From positions 1,150,192-1,214,191 of the forward strand of contig NZ_JAICCF010000004.1 in assembly GCF_019492185.1 (NCBI RefSeq): a stretch of 64,000 nucleotides of DNA, read 5' to 3'. Below the pieces are notes generated by a model. It was not told the DNA's origin. It searched no databases and saw nothing but the letters and a program-made list of their open reading frames with translations. The position numbers were made by a program, and so were the translations under genes. Of the stretch, positions 8,461 to 16,401 are shown in pieces (position 1 is the first letter of the stretch; the number at the start of each line of letters is the position of its first letter). This DNA is from Chitinophaga rhizophila. Its GTDB lineage: Bacteria > Bacteroidota > Bacteroidia > Chitinophagales > Chitinophagaceae.

Positions 8461-10668
8461 CTACTCCATAGTCTTACGGTAATGCGCTTGCACTGCCCGG
8501 ATTTCTGCCCAGGTGACCTCCTCTCCCAGCCTGGCTTTAACCGGCCCTGACGCTGTAACACCCAGTTCTTTTATAAGGGGTAATATCTTGGAAATCTTCC
8601 TTTCATCAACGAAACGATTGATCTGCAGTTCGTCATGTGCCACACAGTCTGCCAGATGACTTTCGACTGTACTCATCGCCAATCCTCTCTCTGCCGCAAT
8701 TTCTGCCAACGTCTTTCCTGTAAGGAATAACTCCAGCGAACCTCTTCTGCTATCTCCGGCTTCACGCGTTTTCTTCGCTGGCTTTTCCTTCGTGTTCTCC
8801 TCCAGGGCAGGCTTTCTCAATGTCTCATAATCCGGCAGCCCTTCGTTGAACTTCAACTGACCATAACTAGCGTCTGCAAAGAGCTGTAGCCTGTTCCACA
8901 GGAAATGTTCCAGCCCTGATAACTGCAACACATATTTCTTGACTTTTGCAATACCTTTCACCAGGTCCCGCTCTCTCCGTACCTGTTGAATGAACCCTTC
9001 ATATATTTCATTGGTAAAATATGCTACCGCCTTACCCATCCGTTCTTTCAATAACGTAGTATTTCCGGTCTGTATCACATCTTTCAACAAGGGATCCAGT
9101 TGCTGGCGGAATTTCAATCCTACTTCGTGCAATTGTGCTGCGCGCTGTTGCAGGTTACGGCTTAGGGTGAGGGCACTGTCCATTCCTGTCATTTTCTTAT
9201 CCCGAAGCCATGCGGCATGTACATGAAACTCAGCCAGCATTTTTTCTGCACTGAATAACTTCAGCAACTGATCTGCCCAGAATACCAGCCGCTCTCCTTC
9301 GAGTAGCAACTCGAGTTCTTCTTCTTTGTGAAAGCCGGAAGAAAACTGCTGCACCTGCTGGTCTGTGCGGATAGCGCCGGGATGAATACGTGAATGTAAT
9401 ACCAGTCCATCCAGCGAGGTACACCTGCTCAATGCCACATATACCTGCCCCGGGGCAAATGCATTACCTGCATCTATTATTGCCTTTTCAAATGTCAGCC
9501 CCTGGCTTTTATGTATAGTAATGGCCCAGGCCAATCTTATCGGATATTGCTTGAAACTCCCCAGTTCTTCCTCATCTACCGTCTCATCTGTTTTATTCCA
9601 GGAATAGCGGATGTTGCGCCAGGTTTCTTTCTCCAGTACCAATGTATCGTCGCCACCTGCCAGTTTCACCACAATCTTATCATCCGGTAATATTTCAGTA
9701 ACAGTAGCCAGTTTGCCATTAAAATACCTGCGGGGTTCTGCTACATCATTTTTGATGAACATTACCTGTGCGCCCTCCTTAATACGTAACTCCATATCCG
9801 TAGGTAGTGCCTTGTCACTGAAATCTCCGGTAATCTCGCCGGTGAACGTGAATATCTTTCCTGGCATGGCGGCCAACCGCGCATTATTAATGTCATCTGC
9901 ACGCCGGTTATGAGTGGTCAGTACAATGTACTGCTCATCTACCCCGGTAAAATGGGGAAGATAACGCTGATTCAGTACTTCCAGGTCATCCCAGTCAAGG
10001 GTGCTATTCCGTACACCGTTCAGCAGGTTGATGAAAGTAGCCTCGTTCTGCCGGTATATCTTATTCAGTTCAATAAACAAGGGATTTGTTTGCCGCATCA
10101 CCCTGGCATGGAAGAAAAAGACACTTTCATAGTGGTCTTTCAGAAACTGCCATTGATCTTCTGGCATGACTGGTGGCAGCTGATACAGGTCTCCGATATA
10201 CAATACCTGCACGCCGCCGAAAGGTAAAAGAGGCTGCCCTCTGAAGTGCCTCAGAATCGCGTCGATAGCGTCGAGCGTATCTGCACGTACCATACTCACT
10301 TCATCTATAATCAGCAGCTCCATCTCACGAAGGAGTTCCTTTTTATCATGATTAAAGCGGATGTTACGAAAGAGGGCATGTGTATCAGTCACTCCATTAT
10401 CTACTCCGAAAAGATGTGCTCCGGAAGGAACATATGGTCCGAAAGGCAATTGAAAAAATGAGTGCATGGTCACCCCTCCGGCATTAATAGCTGCAACGCC
10501 TGTAGGCGCTACTACCACCGTATTTTTTGCAGTATGCTCTTTTATATATTTCAGGAAAGTTGTTTTTCCTGTTCCGGCTTTACCAGTAAGGAAAATATGG
10601 CGGTTGGTATGATTGATAAAGTCTGCCGCCAGATGAAACATCGTATTTGTAGTATCCGGTTGTGGCAT
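8461..10668 (-). CDS. PIF1/RecD-like superfamily 1 helicase with C-terminal helix-turn-helix
   Basis: The 735 residues begin with an AAA-type ATPase core: GKAGTGKTTF (Walker A, about 28-37), VVAPTGVAAINAGG (motif Ia), LLIIDEVSMVRADTLD (Walker B), GDLYQLPPV (motif III) and, near residue 385, the AITIHKSQGLTFEKAIID block followed by VYVALSRCTSL (motifs V and VI). These are diagnostic for PIF1-type 5'-3' DNA helicases. The C-terminal third ends with KTLAEIAAERGLAMSTVESHL, a winged or plain helix-turn-helix of the HTH_40 type often attached to Bacteroidota members. It probably acts on G-quadruplexes or stalled forks in the cytoplasm. It is apparently monocistronic, 54 bases downstream of the SAM enzyme gene. 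The helicase call is strong; the cellular role is general. Confidence 0.92.
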   Translation of the reverse strand: MPQPDTTNTMFHLAADFINHTNRHIFLTGKAGTGKTTFLKYIKEHTAKNTVVVAPTGVAAINAGGVTMHSFFQLPFGPYVPSGAHLFGVDNGVTDTHALFRNIRFNHDKKELLREMELLIIDEVSMVRADTLDAIDAILRHFRGQPLLPFGGVQVLYIGDLYQLPPVMPEDQWQFLKDHYESVFFFHARVMRQTNPLFIELNKIYRQNEATFINLLNGVRNSTLDWDDLEVLNQRYLPHFTGVDEQYIVLTTHNRRADDINNARLAAMPGKIFTFTGEITGDFSDKALPTDMELRIKEGAQVMFIKNDVAEPRRYFNGKLATVTEILPDDKIVVKLAGGDDTLVLEKETWRNIRYSWNKTDETVDEEELGSFKQYPIRLAWAITIHKSQGLTFEKAIIDAGNAFAPGQVYVALSRCTSLDGLVLHSRIHPGAIRTDQQVQQFSSGFHKEEELELLLEGERLVFWADQLLKLFSAEKMLAEFHVHAAWLRDKKMTGMDSALTLSRNLQQRAAQLHEVGLKFRQQLDPLLKDVIQTGNTTLLKERMGKAVAYFTNEIYEGFIQQVRRERDLVKGIAKVKKYVLQLSGLEHFLWNRLQLFADASYGQLKFNEGLPDYETLRKPALEENTKEKPAKKTREAGDSRRGSLELFLTGKTLAEIAAERGLAMSTVESHLADCVAHDELQINRFVDERKISKILPLIKELGVTASGPVKARLGEEVTWAEIRAVQAHYRKTME

Positions 10669-10721
10669 CTGAAATTTGTAAGATTAAGAAAAATTAAGCG
10701 GTAAATGTAAGTAAAATTCGT

Positions 10722-11615
10722 CTACTGACGAACGACGGTTACTGTCCATGCAGGCCCGCTTTTCACATGATATCGCGCTGCAAAATCACCCATATTCACT
10801 GCAAATGATACGTTTAGCAGGCTATTCAGATATAACAGTTCTTTTCCCTCCTGCACTGCCGCAAATGTATTAACGTACGGCATAACACCGCTAAATACTA
10901 CCTGATCTGCATTACGGATCACGACCTGCAGCTGATCCCCGGGTTTAACCTGTAATTTTGCAAATGTATGCTGGTCAATATTGGTCCAGACATTTCCATA
11001 CTGCGCATCCAGCACAGGGATGTTTCCCTTTAATGTATCTCCGGCAATTACGGGTTGCTGAAATGATATACTTACCACAGTATCCGGTAACCGTCGTCCT
11101 ACCTGCTCAAAAGTGATCTTGCCGGCTGCCAGTTTTCCGCCGGTATAAGCATACACATCCCTCCCGTGGAATGTGTAAGAAGCGCCGGAGTTCTTCCTGC
11201 GATTAACGGCTTCATCGATCTCTCTGACTTCTGCTATACCCAACTGCCTGGCTACCAGCGTTAACGTCCCATTGTCCGGCGTTACGAAAAAATGCCCCGT
11301 TCTGGTCTTCAGTACTACTGATTTTCTTTCGGAGCCTACTCCGGGATCTACAACAGAAACAAACACAGTACCTTCCGGCCAGTAAGGAGCCGTTTGCTGC
11401 AGGCGATAAGCTGCCTCCCATATGTTATATGCTGGTATTTCGTGTGTAATGTCAAACATAGGGATATCTGCCGACAGACCATACACCACTCCTTTCATTT
11501 CGGCCACTGCGCCGTCCTTCAGACCAAAGTCCGTCTGAAACACCAGCGCTCTTCGTTGTCCGAAGCCCGAAAGAGCAACTAAAAGCAAACAATGGAAAAT
11601 AAAAACATGTTTCAT
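10722..11615 (-). CDS. SAM hydroxide adenosyltransferase (DUF62 family) with predicted signal peptide
   Basis: The 297-residue product resembles the SAM-dependent chlorinase/fluorinase fold family in its hydroxide adenosyltransferase branch, which turns S-adenosylmethionine plus water into adenosine and methionine. Landmarks are FQTDFGLKDGAVAEMKGV, VVDPGVGSERKSVV (the Asp and Arg of the family triad), FVTPDNGTLTLVA and FHGRDVYA (the triad His). The C-terminal beta domain follows from about residue 180. The first 19 residues, MKHVFIFHCLLLVALSGFG, look like a secretion signal, which is surprising for an enzyme whose known substrate is cytoplasmic. The start is the only reasonable ATG before the conserved fold. 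The family call is firm; location and true substrate are open. Confidence 0.88.
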   Translation of the reverse strand: MKHVFIFHCLLLVALSGFGQRRALVFQTDFGLKDGAVAEMKGVVYGLSADIPMFDITHEIPAYNIWEAAYRLQQTAPYWPEGTVFVSVVDPGVGSERKSVVLKTRTGHFFVTPDNGTLTLVARQLGIAEVREIDEAVNRRKNSGASYTFHGRDVYAYTGGKLAAGKITFEQVGRRLPDTVVSISFQQPVIAGDTLKGNIPVLDAQYGNVWTNIDQHTFAKLQVKPGDQLQVVIRNADQVVFSGVMPYVNTFAAVQEGKELLYLNSLLNVSFAVNMGDFAARYHVKSGPAWTVTVVRQ

Positions 11616-11777
11616 CGGCGCAAATTAGCAAATTCTCCCAGAATATCCCGCCAGAACGCTGCTATCGTACCGGTGCTACATCCGTTGCCGTCAGCAACAG
11701 CACACCCCGGCAGTATTGTACGATATTTGAAGTAATTAGCTCAGACATATAGTTTTTAACCACCAATAGTGATCAAT

Positions 11778-12116
11778 ATGACAAACGGCTATCACTTTTA
11801 CCAGGAATGTATCGATATGTGCCAGCGCTGTGCAGCAATATGTAACCATTGTGCTGCCTCCTGTACGGAAGCAGACGATGTCACTATGATGGCACGTTGC
11901 ATCAGGCTGAGTATGGAATGCGCCACTGCCTGTCAGGCTACTGCTCAATTAATGAGCGTTGGCAGTTCCTACGCTATACAAATGTGTTCAATTTGTGCCG
12001 ATATTTGCGAAGCATGCGCAGCAGAATGCAGCAAACATGACAATCCGCATTGCCGGGAATGTGCTGACACCTGTACACAGTGTGCTGAAGCATGCCGTAA
12101 ACTCCTTATTGCATAA
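11778..12116 (+). CDS. Cysteine-rich four-helix-bundle copper-binding protein (DUF326)
   Basis: The ATG at 11778 gives 112 residues with 19 cysteines, arranged as repeated CxxxC and CxxC motifs on helices (CIDMCQRCAAIC, CATAC, CSICADICEACAAEC, CRECADTCTQCAEAC). This is the pattern of Csp-like copper storage proteins, in which Cys residues line the core of a four-helix bundle and hold many Cu(I) ions. No signal peptide is seen, so it would be cytosolic. A GTG three codons upstream is an alternative start. The stop codon overlaps the start of the HD hydrolase gene by one base, so the two are translationally coupled. The copper module at 18.4-21.5 kb is nearby but not contiguous. Confidence 0.88.
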   Translation: MTNGYHFYQECIDMCQRCAAICNHCAASCTEADDVTMMARCIRLSMECATACQATAQLMSVGSSYAIQMCSICADICEACAAECSKHDNPHCRECADTCTQCAEACRKLLIA

Positions 12117-12670
12117 TGAACCTATTGACTCAGATCGAGGACTTTGCCCGCCAGGCACATGGCAGCCAGCGCAGGAAATTTGCCGATGAACCTTACATTC
12201 ACCATCCTGTCAGAGTGATGAAGATCTGCCAGGAATTTACTTCAGCTCTTCCGGTACTATCTGCGGCGTTGCTGCACGACGTACTGGAAGACACTGAGGT
12301 GCCCCGTGATCAGTTGTCTGATTTCCTGCATCAGGTAATGCCTTCCGCAGATGCCATCAGAACGCTGGAACTCACCATCGAGCTCACTGACATCTATATA
12401 AAACGAGACTTCCCTCAACTGAACAGACGTAAACGTAAGCAAAAGGAAGCGGAGCGCCTCAGCCAGATCAGTTCTGAAGGACAAACAGTTAAATATGCTG
12501 ATATCATTGATAATGCAAATGATATCCTAACTGCTGATGCAGACTTTGTTCCGGTCTTCTTACATGAGTGCAGAAGACTGCTACATGTAATGTCTGCAGG
12601 CGATCCGGTACTCAGACAACGTGCACAGGAAATAGTCGAAAAGCAGCTGGCCGTACATAAAAGAAGTTAA
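12116..12670 (+). CDS. HD-domain phosphohydrolase (RelA/SpoT hydrolase-like)
   Basis: The 184 residues carry the HD signature of metal-dependent phosphohydrolases: ARQAHGSQRRKFADEPYIHHPVRVMKI (first His ligand), LSAALLHDVLEDTEVPRDQL (the HD pair) and, near residue 118, SEGQTVKYADIIDNANDI (distal Asp). This order matches the N-terminal hydrolase domain of RelA/SpoT and small alarmone hydrolases. There is no synthetase or TGS domain, so it may be a stand-alone (p)ppGpp or nucleotide hydrolase. The start codon overlaps the stop of the copper-binding protein gene, so both are made from one message. The family is clear; the nucleotide substrate is not. Confidence 0.82.
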   Translation: MNLLTQIEDFARQAHGSQRRKFADEPYIHHPVRVMKICQEFTSALPVLSAALLHDVLEDTEVPRDQLSDFLHQVMPSADAIRTLELTIELTDIYIKRDFPQLNRRKRKQKEAERLSQISSEGQTVKYADIIDNANDILTADADFVPVFLHECRRLLHVMSAGDPVLRQRAQEIVEKQLAVHKRS

Positions 12671-12714
12671 TGTAAGAAGCAAGATGCCTGACGCCAGGAC
12701 ATTTCCTGGTGGTA

Positions 12715-13146
12715 CTAGTTCTTCTTCAGGATAAGTGGTAATGACAGCATTTGTCCCGACTTCATCCTATGAAACAAAGCACGCAGGCCATTCACCTCAG
12801 TATCCTTTACTGGTGTGATACTACCAAGTGGGACTACGGTGGCATAAAGATGATGCAACAGACCATTCATCTGACGCCGGTATCTGCCCCTGGGAATTTC
12901 AAGTACCTTTATGCCTAATGCTATGTTAATCTTGGCGATAGTTTCAACATCAAAATTATAAGTACCACGCATCCATTTACTGATCTCAGAAGCAGGCATA
13001 CCAAGTGCAGCTGCCAGCTCATTTTGGGACATCCCTTTCATCTCCAGAACGGCCTCTATCCTGTCTATAATGTCAAAACTAATAGTAGCGCGCTCCTGTG
13101 CATGGGGAGGTACCGCCTGCATCGCGTCTTCGAAAATCTCACTCAT
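12715..13146 (-). CDS. XRE-family helix-turn-helix protein, antitoxin-like
   Basis: From the ATG at 13146 the product is 143 residues. An N-terminal linker leads into a classic XRE domain, IEAVLEMKGMSQNELAAALGMPASEISKWMRGTYNFDVETIAKI (read in two parts around residues 30-73), which would bind DNA. The C-terminal 60 residues are basic (RGRYRRQ) and unrecognised. It overlaps the upstream gene by 8 bases (ATG inside the previous gene's end), the arrangement of HigBA-type toxin-antitoxin pairs where the toxin comes first. It probably neutralises that toxin and autoregulates the pair. The DNA-binding call is strong; the antitoxin role is inferred from the pairing. Confidence 0.75.
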   Translation of the reverse strand: MSEIFEDAMQAVPPHAQERATISFDIIDRIEAVLEMKGMSQNELAAALGMPASEISKWMRGTYNFDVETIAKINIALGIKVLEIPRGRYRRQMNGLLHHLYATVVPLGSITPVKDTEVNGLRALFHRMKSGQMLSLPLILKKN

Positions 13147-13591
13147 AACAATCGCCAATTTTAAACGCTAAATCACCTTCCAGCCTTCTGTTAGAAATCT
13201 TCAGCGCTCCGGCCGTAATACGTGCGGTAATCTGTTCACTTACTGCGCGTATCAACTCAAAATGAAAAAGACACTCCTCCATGTATTGCGCTTTCAGGCT
13301 TGTCTTCATACAACCATTACCAAGAATGACAATCTCCTTGGTTATCCTGCTGCAATAAAGCCTTAATTCACCTGAAGCATATGGCGGAGACAGGGCTTCT
13401 GGGAATCTCTCCCTCGGAAAATACCTGGCGTCAGCGCCCCGCGTCATTCCCATTTCCCTGATCGCTGCCATAATGTTATCATAGTCAGTGGCATAATCCG
13501 GCTTATTGAATCTTGTTACAAACTTTTCGACTTCACATAGCTCGTCGCCATCAATATAAAGTGAATAGTACGTAACCCTATTCATCTTCAT
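13139..13591 (-). CDS. HigB/RelE-like putative toxin
   Basis: I choose the ATG at 13591 (MKMNRVTYYSLYIDGDELCE), giving 150 residues; an upstream TTG extension adds a Cys-rich stretch without family features. The core ELRLYCSRITKEIVILGNGCMKTS is a beta-strand pattern typical of the HigB/RelE-like phage-derived proteins encoded directly before XRE antitoxins in Bacteroidota. Its C terminus has a helical FELIRAVSEQITARI segment. No secretion signal is seen. It would act as an mRNA interferase if the family match holds, but catalytic residues cannot be confirmed by eye. It is probably cotranscribed with the overlapping XRE gene. Confidence 0.6.
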   Translation of the reverse strand: MKMNRVTYYSLYIDGDELCEVEKFVTRFNKPDYATDYDNIMAAIREMGMTRGADARYFPRERFPEALSPPYASGELRLYCSRITKEIVILGNGCMKTSLKAQYMEECLFHFELIRAVSEQITARITAGALKISNRRLEGDLAFKIGDCYE

Positions 13592-13981
13592 GACAGGCTT
13601 TAATTGGCATTTAAGACATTTCACTTTACAGGTAGATTCAGCTTTAATAAATAGACAATGGCATCTTGTAGAAAATACCAATGTACGTTCCCCTCACTCC
13701 TTGCAGACATAGTAGCTATGAAACAATAAAAACGCGCTGATAACACAAAGTGTATCTATCATCAATGGTGTGTATGCAACAACAAGTATTTTCAGCAATA
13801 AAGGGGAAAATCCGTGCTCGAAGAAAGCCGGCTAACAAACATGTGTAACAACAGCAAAATACACTTTTTTTCTAATGCCAAAACTATTTCACAAATTTTT
13901 AGGCTTTTTCAAAACCTTCCAGTAACAGGAAGCCCGCCGCAATATATGCAACGGGCTTTCCTGACCTTAAATATACATCCG
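13592..13981. other. Intergenic region between the toxin-antitoxin pair and the arabinofuranosidase
   Basis: This 390-base stretch separates two minus-strand units. Its right end holds the terminator hairpin after the arabinofuranosidase gene, and its left end must hold the promoter of the toxin-antitoxin pair. AT-rich sequence with short open frames fills the rest; none of these frames has a convincing start, composition or family feature. Confidence 0.6.
13928..13961 (-). terminator. Hairpin after the GH51 gene
   Basis: GGAAGCCCG (13928-13936) pairs with CGGGCTTTCC (13952-13961) with one bulged base, and the loop itself contains the short palindrome GCAATATATGC. It lies 20 bases past the arabinofuranosidase stop. 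There is no strong T run, so it is a weaker terminator or a 3' stabilising hairpin. Confidence 0.6.
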
Positions 13982-15967
13982 TTACTTATATGGTATCGTG
14001 ATTACATTGAGCGAGTTTGCACCTACTGAAACCGGTACATTATTTTTAGTCGCCTTTAGCTTATTTTCAACTGGGGCCACTACTGCAGGCGCATCCAGTG
14101 TATTAATATCTGTTTTGTTAGCTGCGGTCAGCACTTGATGCGTAACAGGGCCTGCCGACGTAGCAGCACCTTCCAGCGCTACCTTATAGTCGATTGCCTT
14201 ATCAGTAGCATTCACAACTTTCAATAAGATCTTCTTGGACGTTTTATCAATTGTCGCACTGGCATAGATTCCATCCTGACCTGTCAGTGTTTTACCGTTT
14301 GCGGTTACGCTTACGGTATGTGTACCTCTGCTATTAGCAAATAACTTCTGCACATAATAATTAGGTGTACCTACTGAGCGTAGATTATCAAACCAGATCA
14401 GGTCCGGACGCCATTGCCATGCATCCACATGTGCCAGCAGAGGTGCATAGGAAGCCATCTGAACGATATCTGCGTTCCTTTCCAGGCCTGTCATAAACGC
14501 GGCTTCCGCCAATGCGCTTTCCCATGTATTCCGTCCTTCCGCAGTATCCGTTTCTTTCTGTCCTTTCGGCGTTTTTATATGTGCAGCATATTCTCCTGCA
14601 AAGATCTTCGGACCTTTCCTTTCATAATTGTCATAACGCCCGGCGTTCTTCAGGAACCATTCCGGCGGCATATAATAATGCTCATCTACCAGATCTGCTT
14701 TGGAAGGCTTGAGCTTTGACCATAGATAGTCAAATCTGTCACCGCTTGAAAAAGGGCCTACACTGGACACCAGCTTTATTTCCGGATGCTTTGTTTTCAG
14801 TACTTCTTCAAAGCGCTGATAGCGGGCTATATACTGGCTATCCCACTGCTCGTTACCTACTCCCAGGAACTGGAGGTTAAAAGGAGCCGGATGGCCCATA
14901 TCTGCCCTTAGCTGCCCCCATTTCGTAGATGTAGCGCCATTAGCAAATTCAATCAGATCCAACGCGTCCTGGATATAGACCGCAACGTCTTCATCTGCCG
15001 CCACTTCTCCGGTATTGAACTGGCAGGCCATGCCACAGTTAATAATTGGTAACGGTGCAGCACCAAGATCTTCAGATAACTGAAAGTATTCATAAAAACC
15101 AAGTCCGTAGCTCTGGAAATAGTCTCCGGGTGCACGATGTGCAAACTCCGTATTCCAGCGATTTACTATCAGCGTACGATCTTCCACTTTTCCGACTGTT
15201 TTTTTCCATTGGTATCTGTTTGCCAGATCACGGCCTTCTACTATACAACCACCCGGAAATCTGACAAAACCCGGATGCAGGTCGGCCAGGAGCTGTACCA
15301 GATCATTACGCAGACCACCAGGACGTTGCTTCCAGGTATCCTGCGGAAATAACGATACCATATCTATATCCAGTGTACCATTACCAGAGAAAAGGAGCTG
15401 TACGCCACCCTTTGTCACTGTACGGTCAGCAGTTACTGTGGCAACATACTTTTTCCAGTCTTTACCCGTAACAGCAGGAATAGTTGTCTCTCCGATACGC
15501 TCCCCTTTCTCGTCCACCAATACGAGCCTCGCAGGTGTTTGTCCGCCGGTACTGCGTGCAAGAAAAGAGAAATTATACTGCATTCCTTTTTTATACCCAA
15601 TTCCTCTGAATCCTTCGTTGAACAGGCCATAGCTTCCGCTGCCGGCGCTGATAGTCAGGTGAGCATACCTCGGATTCGCCGCATGACCTGTTTCCCTATT
15701 TACGATCAGCACATTTCCGGTACCTTCCTTACGTACCTCCTTCCACCCCATCATAGGGACAGTAAACTCAAATGAACGGTTTTTAATCAGCTCGGCATAG
15801 ATACCGCCGTCTGCAGAAAAGTTAATGTCTTCAAAAAAGATCCCCCACATCGTAGGCTGTACTTCCGATTGCGGTCCATTCATTTTAAGCGTCAGTGTCT
15901 GAGAAAAAGACAGGTGCCCTGTCATCAGCAGCAATGCCGTGGCGACAATATTTCTTAATCGTTTCAT
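13982..15967 (-). CDS. Secreted alpha-L-arabinofuranosidase, family GH51
   Basis: The 661-residue protein starts with a signal peptide (MKRLRNIVATALLLMTGHLSFSQ). A beta-sandwich of the CBM4/9 type (about residues 75-210, ending DIDMVSLFPQDTW) precedes the catalytic barrel, which begins LHPGFVRFPGGCIVEG. GVGNEQWD near residue 370 carries the family acid/base Glu, and KIFAGEYAAH near residue 458 carries the nucleophile Glu. The C-terminal beta domain (about 560-661) is the usual GH51 appendage. The enzyme would release terminal arabinose from arabinan or arabinoxylan outside the cytoplasm. It is a single-gene unit with no nearby SusCD pair. Export without a visible T9SS tail suggests a periplasmic location. 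Confidence 0.92.
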   Translation of the reverse strand: MKRLRNIVATALLLMTGHLSFSQTLTLKMNGPQSEVQPTMWGIFFEDINFSADGGIYAELIKNRSFEFTVPMMGWKEVRKEGTGNVLIVNRETGHAANPRYAHLTISAGSGSYGLFNEGFRGIGYKKGMQYNFSFLARSTGGQTPARLVLVDEKGERIGETTIPAVTGKDWKKYVATVTADRTVTKGGVQLLFSGNGTLDIDMVSLFPQDTWKQRPGGLRNDLVQLLADLHPGFVRFPGGCIVEGRDLANRYQWKKTVGKVEDRTLIVNRWNTEFAHRAPGDYFQSYGLGFYEYFQLSEDLGAAPLPIINCGMACQFNTGEVAADEDVAVYIQDALDLIEFANGATSTKWGQLRADMGHPAPFNLQFLGVGNEQWDSQYIARYQRFEEVLKTKHPEIKLVSSVGPFSSGDRFDYLWSKLKPSKADLVDEHYYMPPEWFLKNAGRYDNYERKGPKIFAGEYAAHIKTPKGQKETDTAEGRNTWESALAEAAFMTGLERNADIVQMASYAPLLAHVDAWQWRPDLIWFDNLRSVGTPNYYVQKLFANSRGTHTVSVTANGKTLTGQDGIYASATIDKTSKKILLKVVNATDKAIDYKVALEGAATSAGPVTHQVLTAANKTDINTLDAPAVVAPVENKLKATKNNVPVSVGANSLNVITIPYK

Positions 15968-16401
15968 AACGGGATTTAAAACTACAATATACGACTTAAA
16001 TTCAATATACGCAAGATTTATAGATACTTTTTGTGTTACAATGACATTTATTTTAAACTGCGTGCATAATGCAGTTTTCTGACATGTTGAATGTTAAAAA
16101 AACTATAAGAGGAGATTCCAGTATCAACATCAAAAATTGTGAAAGCGTATACCCGGTGTTGTTACCCGGCGTCTACATTGTTAGGAGAAATCCGACTTAC
16201 TTTCTTCAGTAAAGTTTAATCAGCGAAGAAAAAATGAAAAATTTAGAACATTATACAAAATATTAATAATCAATGTTTTACTAAGATATAAATTCACTTT
16301 AACATTTCATTAGATGATTCTCGCAGGATTTTGGTTGAAATGTAATCAACCATCTTTTATTGAGATCTTTTAAATTTTTTAACCAGTTAAATTGAAAAAC
16401 C
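15968..16401. other. Divergent intergenic region with an inverted repeat
   Basis: These 434 AT-rich bases lie between two genes that point away from each other, so they should contain both promoters. Besides the direct repeats near 15985 there is a perfect inverted repeat TGGTTGA (16332-16338) and TCAACCA (16346-16352), about 50 bases before the repeat-protein start, which may be an operator. I see no open frame of coding character and no RNA gene. Confidence 0.55.
15985..16011. promoter_or_regulatory. Direct repeats upstream of the arabinofuranosidase gene
   Basis: CAATATACG occurs at 15985-15993 and again at 16003-16011, 18 bases apart and so on nearly the same face of the helix (just under two turns). 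The pair sits 18-44 bases upstream of the start codon, a position suited to an operator or activator site. The copies are exact; the regulator is unknown. Confidence 0.35.
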
